Shown here: piece by piece, positions 1 to 12,238 of the stretch
How positions within the stretch are numbered: the stretch's first letter is position 1
Layout: the number at the start of each line of letters is the position of its first letter
NCBI GenBank assembly: GCA_965153355.1
Contig: OZ231128.1
Coordinates: 43,958,001-44,022,000, forward strand
DNA: 64,000 nt
Direction of reading: 5' to 3'
Source of the DNA: Flaccisagitta enflata
Lineage: Eukaryota; Chaetognatha; Sagittoidea; Aphragmophora
The notes under the pieces: generated by a model
The model's input: only the letters and a program-made list of their open reading frames with translations
Databases searched by the model: none
Told to the model about the DNA's origin: nothing
Made by a program: the position numbers and the translations under genes

Positions 1-98
1 CCGAATCATGTTTTGAAATTGATCTTTTTATTATGATTAAGAAATTGTTAACTTTAGAATTTAGCTATGTTTAAGTACAAATTCTTCGCCTTGAGGTG

Positions 99-242
99 AA
101 CAAGGCCGTATACACGGCAATCCAGTCGCGGACGGTTTGGAAGGGGTGGTGCGAAAACTGCTCAGAATTCAAAAATGTGACGGATCTACCGATCTGCCGA
201 CCGACACGGCAAGGTGTAGAGTCGCGTGTCCGCGACTAAAAA
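99..242 (+). mobile_element. Short interspersed repeat with hairpin ends, full copy
   Basis: It starts ACAAGGCCGTATACACGGC (hairpin), contains GACCGACACGGCAAGG and ends AGTCGCGTGTCCGCGACT + AAAAA (hairpin then A-rich). It shares both ends with copies at 12239, 21296 and 62248 but lacks the middle GTGGGCAGGGGC box in intact form. Confidence 0.75.
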
Positions 243-911
243 TTGCCGCCATGAACCTCAAATCCCAGCTTTGCAAGCCCAAAACCTAGGCAAAGATACC
301 CTTCTTAAAACCCAAGTTTTACTCCGAGGCTCTTCCGCGTATAAAGACGGGACGACAGAGTACAGTCGTTTGAAAATCAAACGCCAACAACACTACACTC
401 ATTGAAAATTTCTTTGTCCGTTTCGTTTCGTGCCCGATTTTTATCACACACACAAAAAAAGAGGAAATTATGATAGGAGAATTCCTTCCTCCATCAATTA
501 TCCTTGTGGAAAAGAAAACCTGGGCTATTTGTCTTCTGGTAGTGCGATTAAAAACTTGGTTTGTTTGCTTATTTTGTTTTTCTGATAATGAATATAAAAT
601 CTTTCAAAAATCAGAGAGTTGATGAAAATAGTGGACGGAGCTCCTTTCAAAAGCTCTTGGAGTGGATTCGATTTTTGCTGTTGGCTACAGTCAACTCCCA
701 TTCTGAGTGATCCCGATGAACTGATGACATCTTTTATAAATTTCCATAGATAAGGTCGATATGCATGGATATGGATGGGTTGAGTGAAAAAAAAACCGAT
801 TATTTGTAGCTCTTGAATCGGTTTTTTTCTGGTCGAAATTGAGTTAACAAAATTGACATCTTACTAATCATTTTTTCGCACCATTTTATCTCCATCCCGA
901 AATTTGCGCAG

Positions 912-1190
912 TTCTTTTCCTCCGATTTTGGCGTCGCTTGCAATGACATCGACGCTGGTGACCGACTCCATAATGACATCGACGCTGGTGACAGATACCA
1001 CAGTGACATCGGCGCTGGTGACAGAATCGCAAGTGACGTAACTGTTGCTCGATTCGACGGTGACTCTGGTGATGACAGGCTCTTAAATGAAAATGACCCA
1101 CCGGACAGACTCCTTGCCGTTTGCAGGAAATTTCTGGCTGAGCCACAAACGAATCAAAACATCATTCGCAGCGCCGAAGCGCGTATAAAG
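912..1190 (+). CDS. Probable internal exon with 10-residue Asp-rich repeats
   Basis: An open frame of 93 codons is bounded by an acceptor (tttgcgcag) and a donor (AAAG then GTAAAC), phase 0 at both ends. It encodes FFSSDFGVAC, then four increasingly diverged copies of a 10-residue unit (DIDAGDRLHN type, 30-nt period at about 942-1061), then DRLLAVCRKFLAEPQ and a basic end. The paired-Cys layout and the phase match the exon at 17817-17957, suggesting the same module type in an expanded form. It probably belongs to the same gene as 14545-25874 or to a tandem paralogue; the link across 12 kb is inferred. An interspersed repeat begins 3 nt downstream of the donor. Confidence 0.6.
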
Positions 1191-1193
1191 GTA

Positions 1194-1373
1194 AACAAGG
1201 CCGTATACACGACTACCGAAGTCGCGTGCTGGTGGGCAGGGGCAGTGATAAAAAAGCTAACCCAAGCATTTGGGCAGGAGCGGTAATGCGAAACCGCCCG
1301 ATAATGCCGAATATGCTAACAGCCTCTTACCGACCGACCAACCGACCGAGAAAGCGGGTTATAAAATTGTCTC
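1194..1373 (+). mobile_element. Short interspersed repeat, 3'-truncated, beginning at a splice donor
   Basis: It starts AACAAGGCCGTATACACG, with GGTGGGCAGGGGCAGTG, GGGCAGGAGCGGTAATG and a (GACC)n-type stretch, and ends at GCGGGTTATAAAA without the terminal hairpin. Its first bases form part of the GTAAAC donor of the exon ending at 1190. Confidence 0.75.
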
Positions 1374-1528
1374 TCCATCGTCTATCAATGGGGATTGGAG
1401 AATTAGTTCAATTGATCGTTAGGTGCTGATGACTTAGTTTATATTTCAAAATTCCGAGCTTTGACTGGAAGTCGTTAAAAATGCAGAAGATTTAGTTGAC
1501 TGTCACCATTCTTAATTTTGACAAAATG

Positions 1529-1717
1529 TTTTTAGTGGACGCGGACGCGGACTGGCGACTCTTTAAGAGGCTTTGTCTGTCGGACCATCGGTCAATCGGT
1601 TCGTTGGTCCGTTGGTCTGTCATCATCGAGTTGGAAAGTTTGGAAACGCACATTTCCACACCAGGCTCACCTGCCCACCCGTCCGCGACTGATATTGGCC
1701 GTGTATACGGCTTTGTT
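1529..1717 (-). mobile_element. Short interspersed repeat, diverged copy
   Basis: In reverse orientation it shows TTTTTAGT, TTTAAGAGGCTTTGTC, GGTCCGTTGGTC, CTGCCCACCCGTCCGCGACT and GGCCGTGTATACGGC. The terminal hairpin is broken. Confidence 0.65.
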
Positions 1718-1767
1718 TTTTTAGAACTATTGCATTTCTAACCAGTTTTTCTTTGATTTAATCTTAG

Positions 1768-1872
1768 AATACTGGTAAGATCTGCCACTGCAAATGCCCC
1801 GACGCCTTACGGACAAGCTTCAACGCGACTTCAGGATTATGTGAAAGCAACGTCAAATTCGTTGTGCATTCA
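1768..1872 (+). CDS. Probable internal exon, Cys-x-Cys-x-Cys module (copy 1)
   Basis: An acceptor (gatttaatcttag) is followed by 35 open codons and a GTGAGC donor, phase 0 at both ends. It encodes NTGKICHCKCPDALRTSFN, then a further Cys about 15 residues after the last of the three. It aligns with the exon at 14545-14655 (CHCQCHASGKTSFN...KC) over most of its length, with shared Cys spacing and a shared TSFN. The two are homologous module exons by direct comparison. No stop codon interrupts the frame. It would join in phase to the exon ending at 1190. Expression and membership in one transcript with the downstream gene are not shown by sequence alone. Confidence 0.6.
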
Positions 1873-1937
1873 GTGAGCAAACTATTCAGTATTGGCTCTA
1901 ATTTGTTAATCCGTAATCAGCATGTTATGGAAATATT

Positions 1938-2059
1938 TGTAAAAATGTGGTACTTGAAATTGCCACCACCAATGGTAACAACAACAACCACAACCATAAC
2001 ACCAACAGCAACATCAACATTAAAAACAACAACAACAACAACAACAACAACAAAAACAA

Positions 2060-2095
<36 letters not shown>

Positions 2096-2378
2096 CTAAC
2101 ATACAACAACAACAACCACAACCACAACACGGCTTCATCCATAGCCACAACAGCAAACAACAACAACACCAACAACAACCACAACATAAACGACAGCCAA
2201 AACAATACCAATGCAAATAATTCAACAATGACAACACGATAAATTATTCAGGCTAAGCCTCCGCGATTTGGAGTTGGATGCTCGGAATTTGGCGGCACTT
2301 CACTCGACTACTCAAAGATTAAAGCCTGCGCTAAATATGATGGAATTCCTTATGATGGGACTGACGCGGTACAAAAGA

Positions 2379-2424
<46 letters not shown>
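1938..2424. repeat. Duplicated segment A, copy 1: (AAC)n-rich stretch, unique core, (GA)n
   Basis: AAAATGTGGTACTTGAAATT leads into imperfect AAC repeats, then a unique core of about 160 bp beginning TTCAACAATGACAACACG, and ends in a (GA)n tract (about 2380-2424). The same order recurs at 5567-6382 with a much longer AAC tract. Confidence 0.85.
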
Positions 2425-2427
<3 letters not shown>

Positions 2428-2690
2428 TCAGGTCCATGTGGGAAAGGATGCAAGCTATGTGAGTTTATGGTTGAGGCGAAGGAGGTAATTGATAAAAGAG
2501 GGGTGACAAGGAGAATCAAAGGAAAGATGGACTGCAGGACTGTCGGGGCAATCTATGGAATGTGGTGCAAGAAATGTGAAAAAACAGTATACGTGGGTAA
2601 AACACAGAACAGAGTCATGGACAGGTTTATTGGGCACCGAGCAGACTTGAGAGGAGATGACTGTACAAAACCAGCGCACCACTTCAATTT
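2425..2690 (+). pseudogene. Penelope-like element GIY-YIG endonuclease fragment
   Basis: An open frame reads GSGPCGKGCKLCEFM (a Cys-x3-Cys-x2-Cys linker), then DCRTVGAIYGMWCKKC, VYVGKTQNRVMDRFIGHRAD and KPAHHF. The linker, the IYG...YVG pair, the Arg in the RFIGHR helix and the terminal HF match the GIY-YIG endonuclease of Penelope-like retroelements. That domain nicks target DNA for insertion. There is no reverse transcriptase in the window. The left side is interrupted by a (GA)n microsatellite that puts the upstream frame out of register. The right side runs straight into a minisatellite. This is a dead fragment. Confidence 0.75.
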
Positions 2691-4745
2691 AATCAGTTTT
2701 TCAAGACTTAAATCTTGTGTTTAAAGGGGGTACTGCCAGATTGAAGGGGGTATTGCTGAGATAGTTCCAACTTTTAACTAAAGTTTTTCAAGCCTTTAAT
2801 CTAAGTTTGGATGGGGGACTGCCAGATCATAAAATGCTGGGATAATTCTCAACTTTGATTCAGTTTTTCTAGACCTCATTCTCTTGCTGGAATGGCACGC
2901 TTTCAGATTGAAGGGGGCACTGCTGGGATAGTTCCCCAGCTTTTTAATCAGTTTTTCAAGACTTCAATCTCGTGCTTGAAGGGGGTACTGCCAGATTGAA
3001 GGGGGTACTGCTGAGATAGTTCCCCAACTTTTTAATCAGTTTTTCAAGCCTTCAATCTAAGTTTGGATGGGGTACTGCCAGATTGAGGGGGCAAAATGCT
3101 TGGGATAGTTCCTCTTATAACCTTTTTATTCAGTTTTTCATAGCTTCAATCTTATGTTAATCAAGGGTACAGCCAGATTGAAGGGGGTACTGCTGGGATA
3201 GTTCCCCAACTTTTTAATCAGTTTTTCAAGCCTTCAATCTAAAGTTTGGAGGGGGTACTGCCAGATTGAAGGTGGTACTGCTGGGAAAGTTCCCCAACTT
3301 TGTATTCAGGTTTTTATAGCTCCATTTCTCCTATGTTGATGAGGGTACTGCCAGATTCAGGCAGTCGCTGGGATAGCCTTCAGCTTTGTAATCAGTCTTT
3401 TAAAACTTCAATCTTTTGTGTTTATGCGGCACAAGGATTGAAGGGCATTGCTGGAAGAGCCTCTAACTTTTAACTGCTTTTCAGCCTTCAATCTCGTATT
3501 TGAAGGGGGGTATCGCCAGATTGAAGGTACTGCTGTGATAGTTCCCAACTTTGTATTCCAGGATCATAGTTCCACTCTTATGCTGATAAGGGGTACTGCC
3601 AGATTCCAGGGGGTACTGCTGGGATAGTTCCCCAGCTTTTTAATCAGTTTTTCAAGACTTCAATCTTGTGTTTGAAGGGGGTACTGCCAGATTGAAGGGG
3701 GTACTGCTGGGATAGTTCCCCAACTTTTTATTCAGTTTTTCAACCCTTCAATTTCGTGTTTGAAGGGGGTACTGCCAGATTGAAGGGGGTACTGCTGGGA
3801 TAGTTCCCCAACTTTGTATTCAGGTTTTAATAGCTCCACTCTTATGTTGATAAGGGGTACTGCCAGATTGAAGGGGGTACTGCTGGGATAGTTCCCCAAC
3901 TTTTTAATCAGTATTTTAAGCCTTCAATCTAAAGTTTGGAGGGGGTACTGCCAGATTGAAGGGGGTACTGCTGGGATAGTTCCCCAACTTTGTATTCAGG
4001 TTTTTATAGCTCTCTTCTTATGTTGATAAGGGGTACTGCCAGATTCAAGGGGGTACTGCTGGGATAGTTCCCCAGCTTTTTAATCAGTTTTTCAAGACTT
4101 CAATCTTGTGTTTGAAGGGGGTACTGCCAGATTGAAGGGGGTACTGCTGTGATAGTTCCCCAACTTTTTAATCAGTTTTTCAAGCCTTCAATCTAAGTTT
4201 GGATGGGGTACTGCCAGATTGAAGGGGGTACTGCTGGGATAGTTCCCCAACTTTTTAATCAGTTTTTCAAGCCTTCAATCTAAAGTTTGAAGGGGGTACT
4301 GCCAGATTGAAGGGGGTACTGCTGGGATAGTTCCCTACACTTTGAAATCTCTCTTTTTATTGATGCACTTAATGAACATTATCATTTTGTACACTGACTG
4401 TTTTTGGTTGCTCATGCTATATAAGGAGGGTACTGCCAGATTTATAAGGGTACTGCTGGTTTGATTCCCCATGTATTCTAAAGGGGTACTGCCAAACAGA
4501 CTAGGTACTGCTGGGATCGTTCCCTAATATATAAAAGGGTACTGTCAAGTTGAGGAGGTACTGCCAGGATAGTTCCCCATTATAACATGGGGTACTGCCA
4601 GATTTAAGGGGGTACTGCCAGGATCATTCCCCAAAGAGAAGACTGGGGTACTGCTGAGGGTACTGCTAAGATATATCCCCACTTTTTCCGATTATTTTTA
4701 CAAGGGGGTACTGGAGGCCAGGGGTACTGCCAAATCACATTTACC
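2687..4745. repeat. GGGTACTGC minisatellite array 1 (unit about 88 bp)
   Basis: Units contain GGGTACTGCCAGATTGAAGG, then GGGTACTGCTGGGATAGTTC, CCCAACTTT and a variable spacer (TTTAATCAGTTTTTCAAG or TTATAGCTCCACTCTTATG). They repeat about 20 times with drift. The right end (4345-4745) is a distinctive terminal segment containing TTATTGATGCACTTAATG and ending CACATTTACC. Its left end fuses to the GIY-YIG fragment. Confidence 0.92.
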
Positions 4746-4985
4746 CAACTTTTTGACATATTCGAGAGAAACAGGGTTTTCATTTTCTTATGGGGAAGTT
4801 GGGAATCTCCACCGACCGATTGAGGCCTCCAATGAAATTGATAGGGTAAGTAAATTTGATAATTCTCTTTCATTTGGGGCCAAGCAGAATGCTCTACGAC
4901 AAATATTTTTTGCGCTATGATTTTTTAAAGATTTATTTACGAAAAATTTGAATGGGATTTTTTTCGATTTTTTTTTTATTTTGTG
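4746..4985. repeat. Old interspersed repeat fragment (relative at 41750-41930)
   Basis: TGGGGAAGTTG, ATGAAATTGATAG, CCAAGCAGAAT and GCTATGATTTTTTAAAG occur in the same order as at about 41775-41930. No terminal structure or coding frame was recognised. Confidence 0.55.
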
Positions 4986-4989
4986 TAAG

Positions 4990-5455
4990 ATCAATAAAGG
5001 AGTGTATTCATGTTTACTTGAGAATGCAAATACAAAAAAAAATGTTTATGAGCACATCTGCTCATCTGTGAGGGCGTCTTTGAGCATTTTTGCTCATTTA
5101 GCTCACTTAGCTCAGTCTATTCTTTCTGATTTTAAATACGATAAATGAATGAATATCTTTATACTTGTTTAAGCAAGCAAATAAAAAAAACATGTCAGTG
5201 AGCAGAGCTGCTCATCTGTGAGAGTGTTTTTAAGTGTTCTAGCTCATTTAGCTCATTTAGCTTGCTCTTTTTTTCTGATTTAAAATAGGATGAATAAAAT
5301 AATGTTTTGATTTAAGCATGCAAATGCAAGAAAGCATGTCAGTAAGCAAAGCTGGTTGTCTGGTTGAACTATCTGAAATATTTTAGCTCATCTAGCTCAT
5401 TTGGCTCGGTTCTATTTTTCTCTGATTTTCAATGCAATCAATAACTAAATTGCTT
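4990..5455. repeat. Tandem repeat, about 155-165 bp unit, three copies
   Basis: GAGCA(C/G)A(T/G)CTGCTCATCTGTGAG and TAGCTCATTTAGCTC recur about every 160 bp, with TTTTTCTGATTT and AAATAAAAAAAAC between. The third copy is more diverged. Confidence 0.8.
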
Positions 5456-5566
5456 TTGATTTGATGTAACAAATAAAAAAAATTTAATGACTGAAGACAA
5501 AAGCAGAGTGAAAAGTGACCAATGCTTCCGACTTTTTTCTTCACGGCGACAGCCGCCATTACTGGT

Positions 5567-6385
<819 letters not shown>

Positions 6386-6586
6386 ACCGTCCCTGCCCAA
6401 CCACATCACAGCCCCGTCCTGTTACTTTCTGCGCCTGCCCATCCGCATAACTGCTCCTGCCCACCAGCAATCGATACATTGTTCAGCCTTGTTTTCAGCC
6501 TTGTTTTTTATAAGGAGAACGGTCACTTTCTGCGCAACGGCCTCGAAGGGCTCAATCCCCTGTAGAATACAGTGAAAAATTTTGTA

Positions 6587-6752
6587 TTTTTAGTTGCGGA
6601 CACGCAACTCTATAAGAGGCTTTGTCCGTCCGTTGGTCGGTTGGTCGGTTGGTTGGTCGGTCCGTCACGCTCGAGTTGAAAAGTGGGAAAACGCGCATTT
6701 CCGCCCTTGCCCACCCGTCCGCAACTGGTGGCCGTGTCTCCGGCCTTGTTTC
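6587..6752 (-). mobile_element. Short interspersed repeat, GTTGCG-stem variant
   Basis: TTTTTAGTTGCGGACACGCA + ACT forms a perfect 7-bp stem. It is followed by CTATAAGAGGCTTTGTC, GTTGGTCGG repeats, CTTGCCCACCCGTCCGCAAC and GGCCGTGTCTCCGGCC + TTGTT. Confidence 0.75.
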
Positions 6753-6759
6753 CTAACCT

Positions 6760-8300
6760 GTAGGCTAAAAACGGCTCCCTGGCCTCAAATTAGCTCACCG
6801 GCACCAAAAAAACCCTAAGCCCTTTAAATCTAATCAGTTTGTTGAGGCCCTAAATCTACCAACTCACGACTCACGAGCAATCAGGGTAGAGAGTACGGCT
6901 GCACCTTATTTGCTGGCTCAACTGCCCTTGTAGTGTGCTATTTACACGTTGTTTGATTTGGTCAAATACACGATCACTTCGTTTATTTTCGTGATACTTT
7001 GGTCGGTCTCTCCTTGACACTTCCCTTCGCTGGTTTTGTTTTAATCAAATTTGAACCGGATTTTTTTCTAAATGAAGAGAAATTACAGGGGTGTATATAA
7101 TTGAGCGGCTTTTGATTTTATTTCCCCCCCTGCTTTTGATTTTCTTCCCCGCGTCACAAAATCTTTGATATTTTTCCCCTTAAAGCTATAAAACAGTATA
7201 TTTTAGGTTCTAATAGTGTTAAATTGTGATGTAGTAATTACATTTTACCTTTTGGTACTGCCAAAAGTGTTAAATCAGCAAAAAAGAATTATCTTTTCTT
7301 TTTTTCAAGCTTTTGATTTTCTTCCCCATTTCCAAACCCTTTGATTTTATCCCCCCCCCCCCACTAAGGTCATTATTTTAGTGATATGGCGAATAAATAA
7401 TGAATTTTTAATTTCATCTTTTGACTGATAGATCTATAGCTAGGCCTCATAGGAAGTGATCCACACCAGTTTCAGACAATTCTTTATCTTGTATTGCTCA
7501 TAAAGTAACTTAAAGTATTGTTTTCCTCTTAACATCATTACTGAAACAGAAAAAAATTGATTGCCGCCTTTTGCCATGGAAAGATTAGGCTCTTCCTGTA
7601 GCTATGGGAATAACGATTCTAGTTTTAAAATCTGGAGTTACACTTTTTATCACTTTAGGAGTTATAGCACATGGAAAAAAGCTGCAATTTCTGTTCATTG
7701 CATGATGGAAATCCATCATCGCATCTTTCATCGATTTTTTCACTCAAAAAACGGGACCAAAAGCAGCAGAGCAACAGCAGAGACAGCTGAGAGGCAGGAG
7801 AAGCTGGAGGGGAGTGAAAGTTTTTTGTTTTCATTGCACTTTCTGGCAATCAAAAGAGGCGGCCTCTATGTACAAAAAAATGAACCATTGCTCTCACAGA
7901 CTTCAGACAGATGGTACAGACGGGCGAGCAGGCCCTATTTTCCAGTGTGCCCCCCACCGGGGGAGAATACTCAACTTAATACACGCCTGAGAAAAAGGCT
8001 TCCTTTACAGCTTTGAGTTGGGAACTCAACAACCACACTAGTAACACCACCCAACATCACCTCCACCGACAAACAAACAAAACAACAGAAAAGGCAAGTG
8101 AAAATTACGGATGCAGAGAGCGGAGGGATACTAGGTCAAAGGAAAACAACGACACCAACTGGGATGAATTTCATCATAATGTTGATTGGTCATGCATATC
8201 GGTGCATCAGAAGAAAAAAAAGAGAAAAAGAAACAACAACAACAATAGCAACAGCAACAATAACAACAGCAACAATAAGAGCTCTCAGATTTTGACTAGT
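6760..8300. other. No recognised gene; AT-rich with repeated CTTTTGATTTTCTTCCCC
   Basis: The motif GCTTTTGATTTTCTTCCCC occurs at about 7131 and again at about 7311, with C-runs after related copies. An open frame of 151 codons (7561-8016) shows no domain, and its flanks do not look like splice sites. A short (AAC)n tract lies at 8235-8280. Confidence 0.5.
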
Positions 8301-8585
8301 ATGTATGTAATTTGTTCAATTTGAATAACTGACTCTTAATTGACTCCATAACTGATATAGAACTGATAAATAACTGACTCCAATTGTAATTGGTCTAACG
8401 AACATATTCCCTCACCAGTAAATAAGTCAAACTCGACTCCTTAATGACAAACGCAATTTCTTAATGCGTCTCAAGGCAACCCTCAGTGCGATGACTCAAT
8501 TTCAATTCCTTCCTGTGCCCTTTCTTTGATTCTCCTCCTCTTCTTGCTTTCTCTTTTCGTGTTTACTTTTTGCGTCTCCGTGACC

Positions 8586-8945
8586 CATCAACATCAGAAT
8601 CCGGTCAGCCGATTGTGATTTGGTTGCAACACCAGCAAAAGAGACTATGCTTCAGTGCCATCCATCAATATATAAAGCTGGTTAGCTGGTTTTGATTTGG
8701 TTGCAACACTGGCAAAGGAGACCCTGCATCAGTGCCATCATTGATATATCCAGCTGATCAGCCGATTTTAATTTGGTTGCAACACTGGCAAAATACACCC
8801 TGCATCAGTGCCATCCATCAATATATTAAGCTGGTTAGATGATTTTGATTTGGTTGCAACAATGGCAAAAGAGACCCTGCATCAGTTTCATCCATCAATA
8901 TCCTGATTCCTGAGCTGGTTAGCTGAATGTGATTTGGTTGCAACA
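8586..8945. repeat. Tandem repeat, about 85-bp unit, four copies
   Basis: GCTGGTTAGCTG(G/A)TTTTGAT, TTGGTTGCAACACTGGCAAA and CATCAGTGCCATCCATCAAT recur in order. No gene seen in 8300-9210. Confidence 0.82.
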
Positions 8946-9354
8946 CATTTAAATTTCAAATTTAAGCTCAGATTTTACTAGTGGTTGCTATATTAGCACC
9001 TTAACCAGCAACGTAAACGGCGTGATTCACAAATTTACAAGGCTGGTCTATCAACTTACGTTGCACCTTTGGTCGCTAAACCAGCTTCACACAGACTGAA
9101 GGCAGTCCAGTTTGTGAGAGAGACGGTCAGCCGGTTGCCGGTTGCCGGTTGCCGGTTCCACCGGTAACTTCACCAGCGAACTAAACATGCCCCATCAACC
9201 ATAACCAAATAAGCTTGATATACCGGCAAAGACAGTTTGATCTGTCAACACTTTCAATTTCTTCCGCCGCGCTGTTCTACTGGTTAGGCTTCCAAGACAG
9301 TTACTCGTCTATGATCCATTCTCTCTTCCATTCTTGCTTTCTCTCTCTTTTAAT

Positions 9355-9355
9355 T

Positions 9356-9395
<40 letters not shown>

Positions 9396-9398
9396 TTT
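9355..9398. repeat. (CTTT)n microsatellite
   Basis: Pure CTTT repeats abutting the left end of the foldback element at 9400. A second tract flanks its right side (about 9770-9856), followed by GTTT repeats. Confidence 0.9.
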
Positions 9399-9399
9399 A

Positions 9400-9755
9400 G
9401 GCAGCGGCCCCAAAGGGCCGATGTCCTGTAGGACACAGGGGTGAATTTCCATACGTCCGTCCGTATGTCCGTACGTCCGTCCGTCCCCCCCCTTAAGCTT
9501 CCCAAGCCTCCCCATTGAATAACATGGGAAATTGAAGAAGTGCAAACTTCCCATTGAATAGCATGGAAAATTGATGAAAAAAGAAAAAAAATATGAAATT
9601 CCTATTGGGAAATTAATGCAAAATTGAAAATATGCATAACTCCCATTGAATATCATGGAAAATTGCTCCAATGGCCTCAAATATGCCCTCTCAGGACGTA
9701 TGGAAATTCACCCCTGTGTCCTACAGAACATCGGCCCTTTGGGCCCGCTGCCCTG
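9400..9755. mobile_element. Foldback element of the GCAGCGGCCCC family
   Basis: GCAGCGGCCCCAAAGGGCCG, then ATGTCCTGTAGGACACAGGG and GTGAATTTCCATACGTCC, is inverted at 9690-9752. Between are imperfect repeats around CCCATTGAATA(A/G)CATGG. CTTT microsatellites flank both sides. Confidence 0.82.
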
Positions 9756-9796
9756 CTCTCACTCCACTTTTTTCTTTTTTTCTTTTTTTCTTTATT

Positions 9797-9857
<61 letters not shown>

Positions 9858-9959
9858 TTTCCACATTGTTTGTTTGTTTGTTTGTTTTTTGTTTGATTGT
9901 TTCTTTGTTTGTTTCTTTGTTTGATGTTATTTTTCTTCTTCTCAGCATTCTTTCTCCTT

Positions 9960-10110
9960 TTCATTCAATGATTATTTCATCCATTATGTCATTCATTCAT
10001 CAATTCATCCATTATGCAATTTATTCATTCATTCATTATGTCATTCATTCATCAATTCATCCATTATGCAATTCATTCATTCATTCCTTCATTCATTCAT
10101 TCATCTTATA
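9960..10110. repeat. (ATTC)n imperfect microsatellite
   Basis: ATTCATTC repeats interrupted by ATCCATTATGC. From 10110 to 11270 I see no convincing gene. A small inverted repeat is at about 10600-10755 (AACATAGTTC...GAACTATGTT). Confidence 0.85.
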
Positions 10111-11407
10111 TCTATTCTCCCTTTTGCAAAGCTGCAGAAAGCTGGCATGAACCAGGCCAAGTTTTTGTTCTCCCGGGATCCCACGACGTCATATTGGCAG
10201 CCTCACATTCTCCTTTGTTGTTTCTTTATTTTGTGCGTATCATGCTACACTCTTTTTTTAGTTAGGACGAAGTTTTTTTAAAAACATGAGACTGAAATTG
10301 TACCAAATACAAATAACATTTTAAAGATGAAAGTCAGCTTCTGATTTGTAAAAAGAAATCATAGATAATCATAAATCATAAGACAGCGTCCCCCCGAAGG
10401 CAACATTTGTGTTTCAAAGACGGTTAAAATGGAAATTTTGAATGAAAAAAAATGTAAATAAAAATAATTCAGATAGCTAAGACATATTATTTAAAAGAAA
10501 AATTTGCATTTATTTAGCCAGAAAAATCGAGTTTAGCCAATGTAACTAAAAAAAATTTATTGAAAATTTCTACTTTTTTCATTTTTGGTCACTGATAGGG
10601 GGCTAGTCTAAATTCTAAATTTGCATAGAAAATGAAAAAATGAATAAACAAAAAACATAGTTCACTTCCCAAATCGATTACAGAGAGAACTATGTTTTTC
10701 AAAATGCAAAATTTCCCTGTATATGGCTTTCATAGAATTTAGACCACAGAAAATGAAAAAAAGTGTAAGCATAAATCTGCTAAAAACCATCATTTTCCTG
10801 CGTGTTTCCATGTGAATCGCATAGTTCAAATTACTTTTTAGGTCAGAATATGATAAAAAGGTATACACCAAGTGTCTTTAGAGACAAAATGTCTGCTAAA
10901 AGCATTCCAGCTTCATTATTGTCATGACAATGATGCAAAAAGTATAGTGAAACACTTAATTTTCCTTCGAAAATTCGCCGTCATAAGTAATGTTTCTTTG
11001 TCTAACAATTTTGAACAAATACAAATGAATTCGAGCAATATTTTTCTTGTGTTTATTCATACTATATAAGTTATATCAATGTATATCATACCAATAAAGG
11101 CGGCTCTCGCCGACCGGAAAAAAGTCGTAAATGGGAGTCTTTTTTTTTCATTGTATGTTCCTCTGTGGGTATCTCATAATATCTGGTTGACTGCTTGCCT
11201 GTTTTTGTCATTCAAACTGTCTCTGTGTCTCTTTTTTGTCTCTGTCTTTTGTGCTCTGTGTGAGAGTGTATGAATGTGTGTGTGTGTGTGTGAAATTGTG
11301 AATGTGTGAGTGTGTGTGTGGGGTGTGTGTCTCTCTCTCTGGCTTCTCTCTTGCCTTCTCTCTCTCTCTCTCTCTCTTTCTTTCTCTTTCTCTCTTTCAA
11401 GCAGAGT

Positions 11408-12120
11408 AAAAAACTAGCGTCATAAAAGCAAGGGTCAATTTGTGTAACATCTTGACTTTTTTATTTAGTTACACAGGGCTGAAAAATAGAGTCAATGAAG
11501 ATTATCAATTTTTGTGAAGATGCAAAAAATAAAAAAAGATTTAAAAATTCATAGCGCTAAACTAATGATCGTAGATACTTCTGGTTGGCGCCATTTGAAA
11601 GAGAAAAAATAAGCTCTTTCTTAGCAATGAATATAAAAAATGTATCATCCCACCCGGAAAATGGCCCAATTTTCAAAAATTGCCCCAAACCAAAAATGGA
11701 AAACTTTATTTCTCCCCTACGTTTCAAAAAGTCGAATTACATGATTCGATTTTTTTCTAATAATGCAAAAGCTAGCGTCATAAAAGTTAGGGCCAATTTG
11801 TGTAACATCTTGACTCTTCACTTTTGTTACAAGGGGCTGAAAAAGGAGATCAATGAAAAATATTGATTTTTGCAAAAATGCGAAAAAATATTAAAAGATT
11901 CAAAAATTCATAGCGCCAAAATTAATGATCATAGAGACTTCTGGTTGGCGCCATTTGAAAGAGAAAAATAAGCTCTTTCTTAGCTATGAATATAAAAAAA
12001 TGTATCATCCCAGCCCCAAAACGGCACAACTTCCTAAAATTGTCTCAAATCCAAAATGGAAAACTTTATTTCTCCCCTACGTTTCAAAAAGTCGAATTAC
12101 GTAATTCGACTTTTTTCCAA
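11408..12120. repeat. Tandem duplication, about 355-bp unit, two copies
   Basis: CTAGCGTCATAAAAG, ATTTGTGTAACATCTTGACT, TTCTGGTTGGCGCCATTTGA and GTTTCAAAAAGTCGAATTAC occur in both units. The last motif is followed by a small palindrome (ATTACGTAAT). A related fragment is at about 35880-35925, and GGCTCTCGCCGACCGGAAAA is shared between 11101 and 35525. Confidence 0.82.
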
Positions 12121-12238
12121 TAATCATAATGAAAATGTTAATGACGTGCTAAAATTACTTTAGCCAAAAATCCGCAAAACTTTAAGGACCTCCCAGCCAG
12201 AAAAAAGAATAAAAAAAGATTACTGGTCCTTGTACAAA

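Noticed and set aside
800-1146. Minus-strand frames over 800-1146
   Set aside because: They are shadows of the plus-strand exon 912-1190, which has proper acceptor, donor and phase.
7561-8016. Open frame of 151 codons
   Set aside because: No recognisable domain, no clear promoter or splice context, and composition like the surroundings.
9671-10150. Phe-Leu-Ser and Phe-Ile-His-Ser repeat proteins
   Set aside because: Translations of CTTT and ATTC microsatellites, as also at 34060-34165 and 48326-48596.
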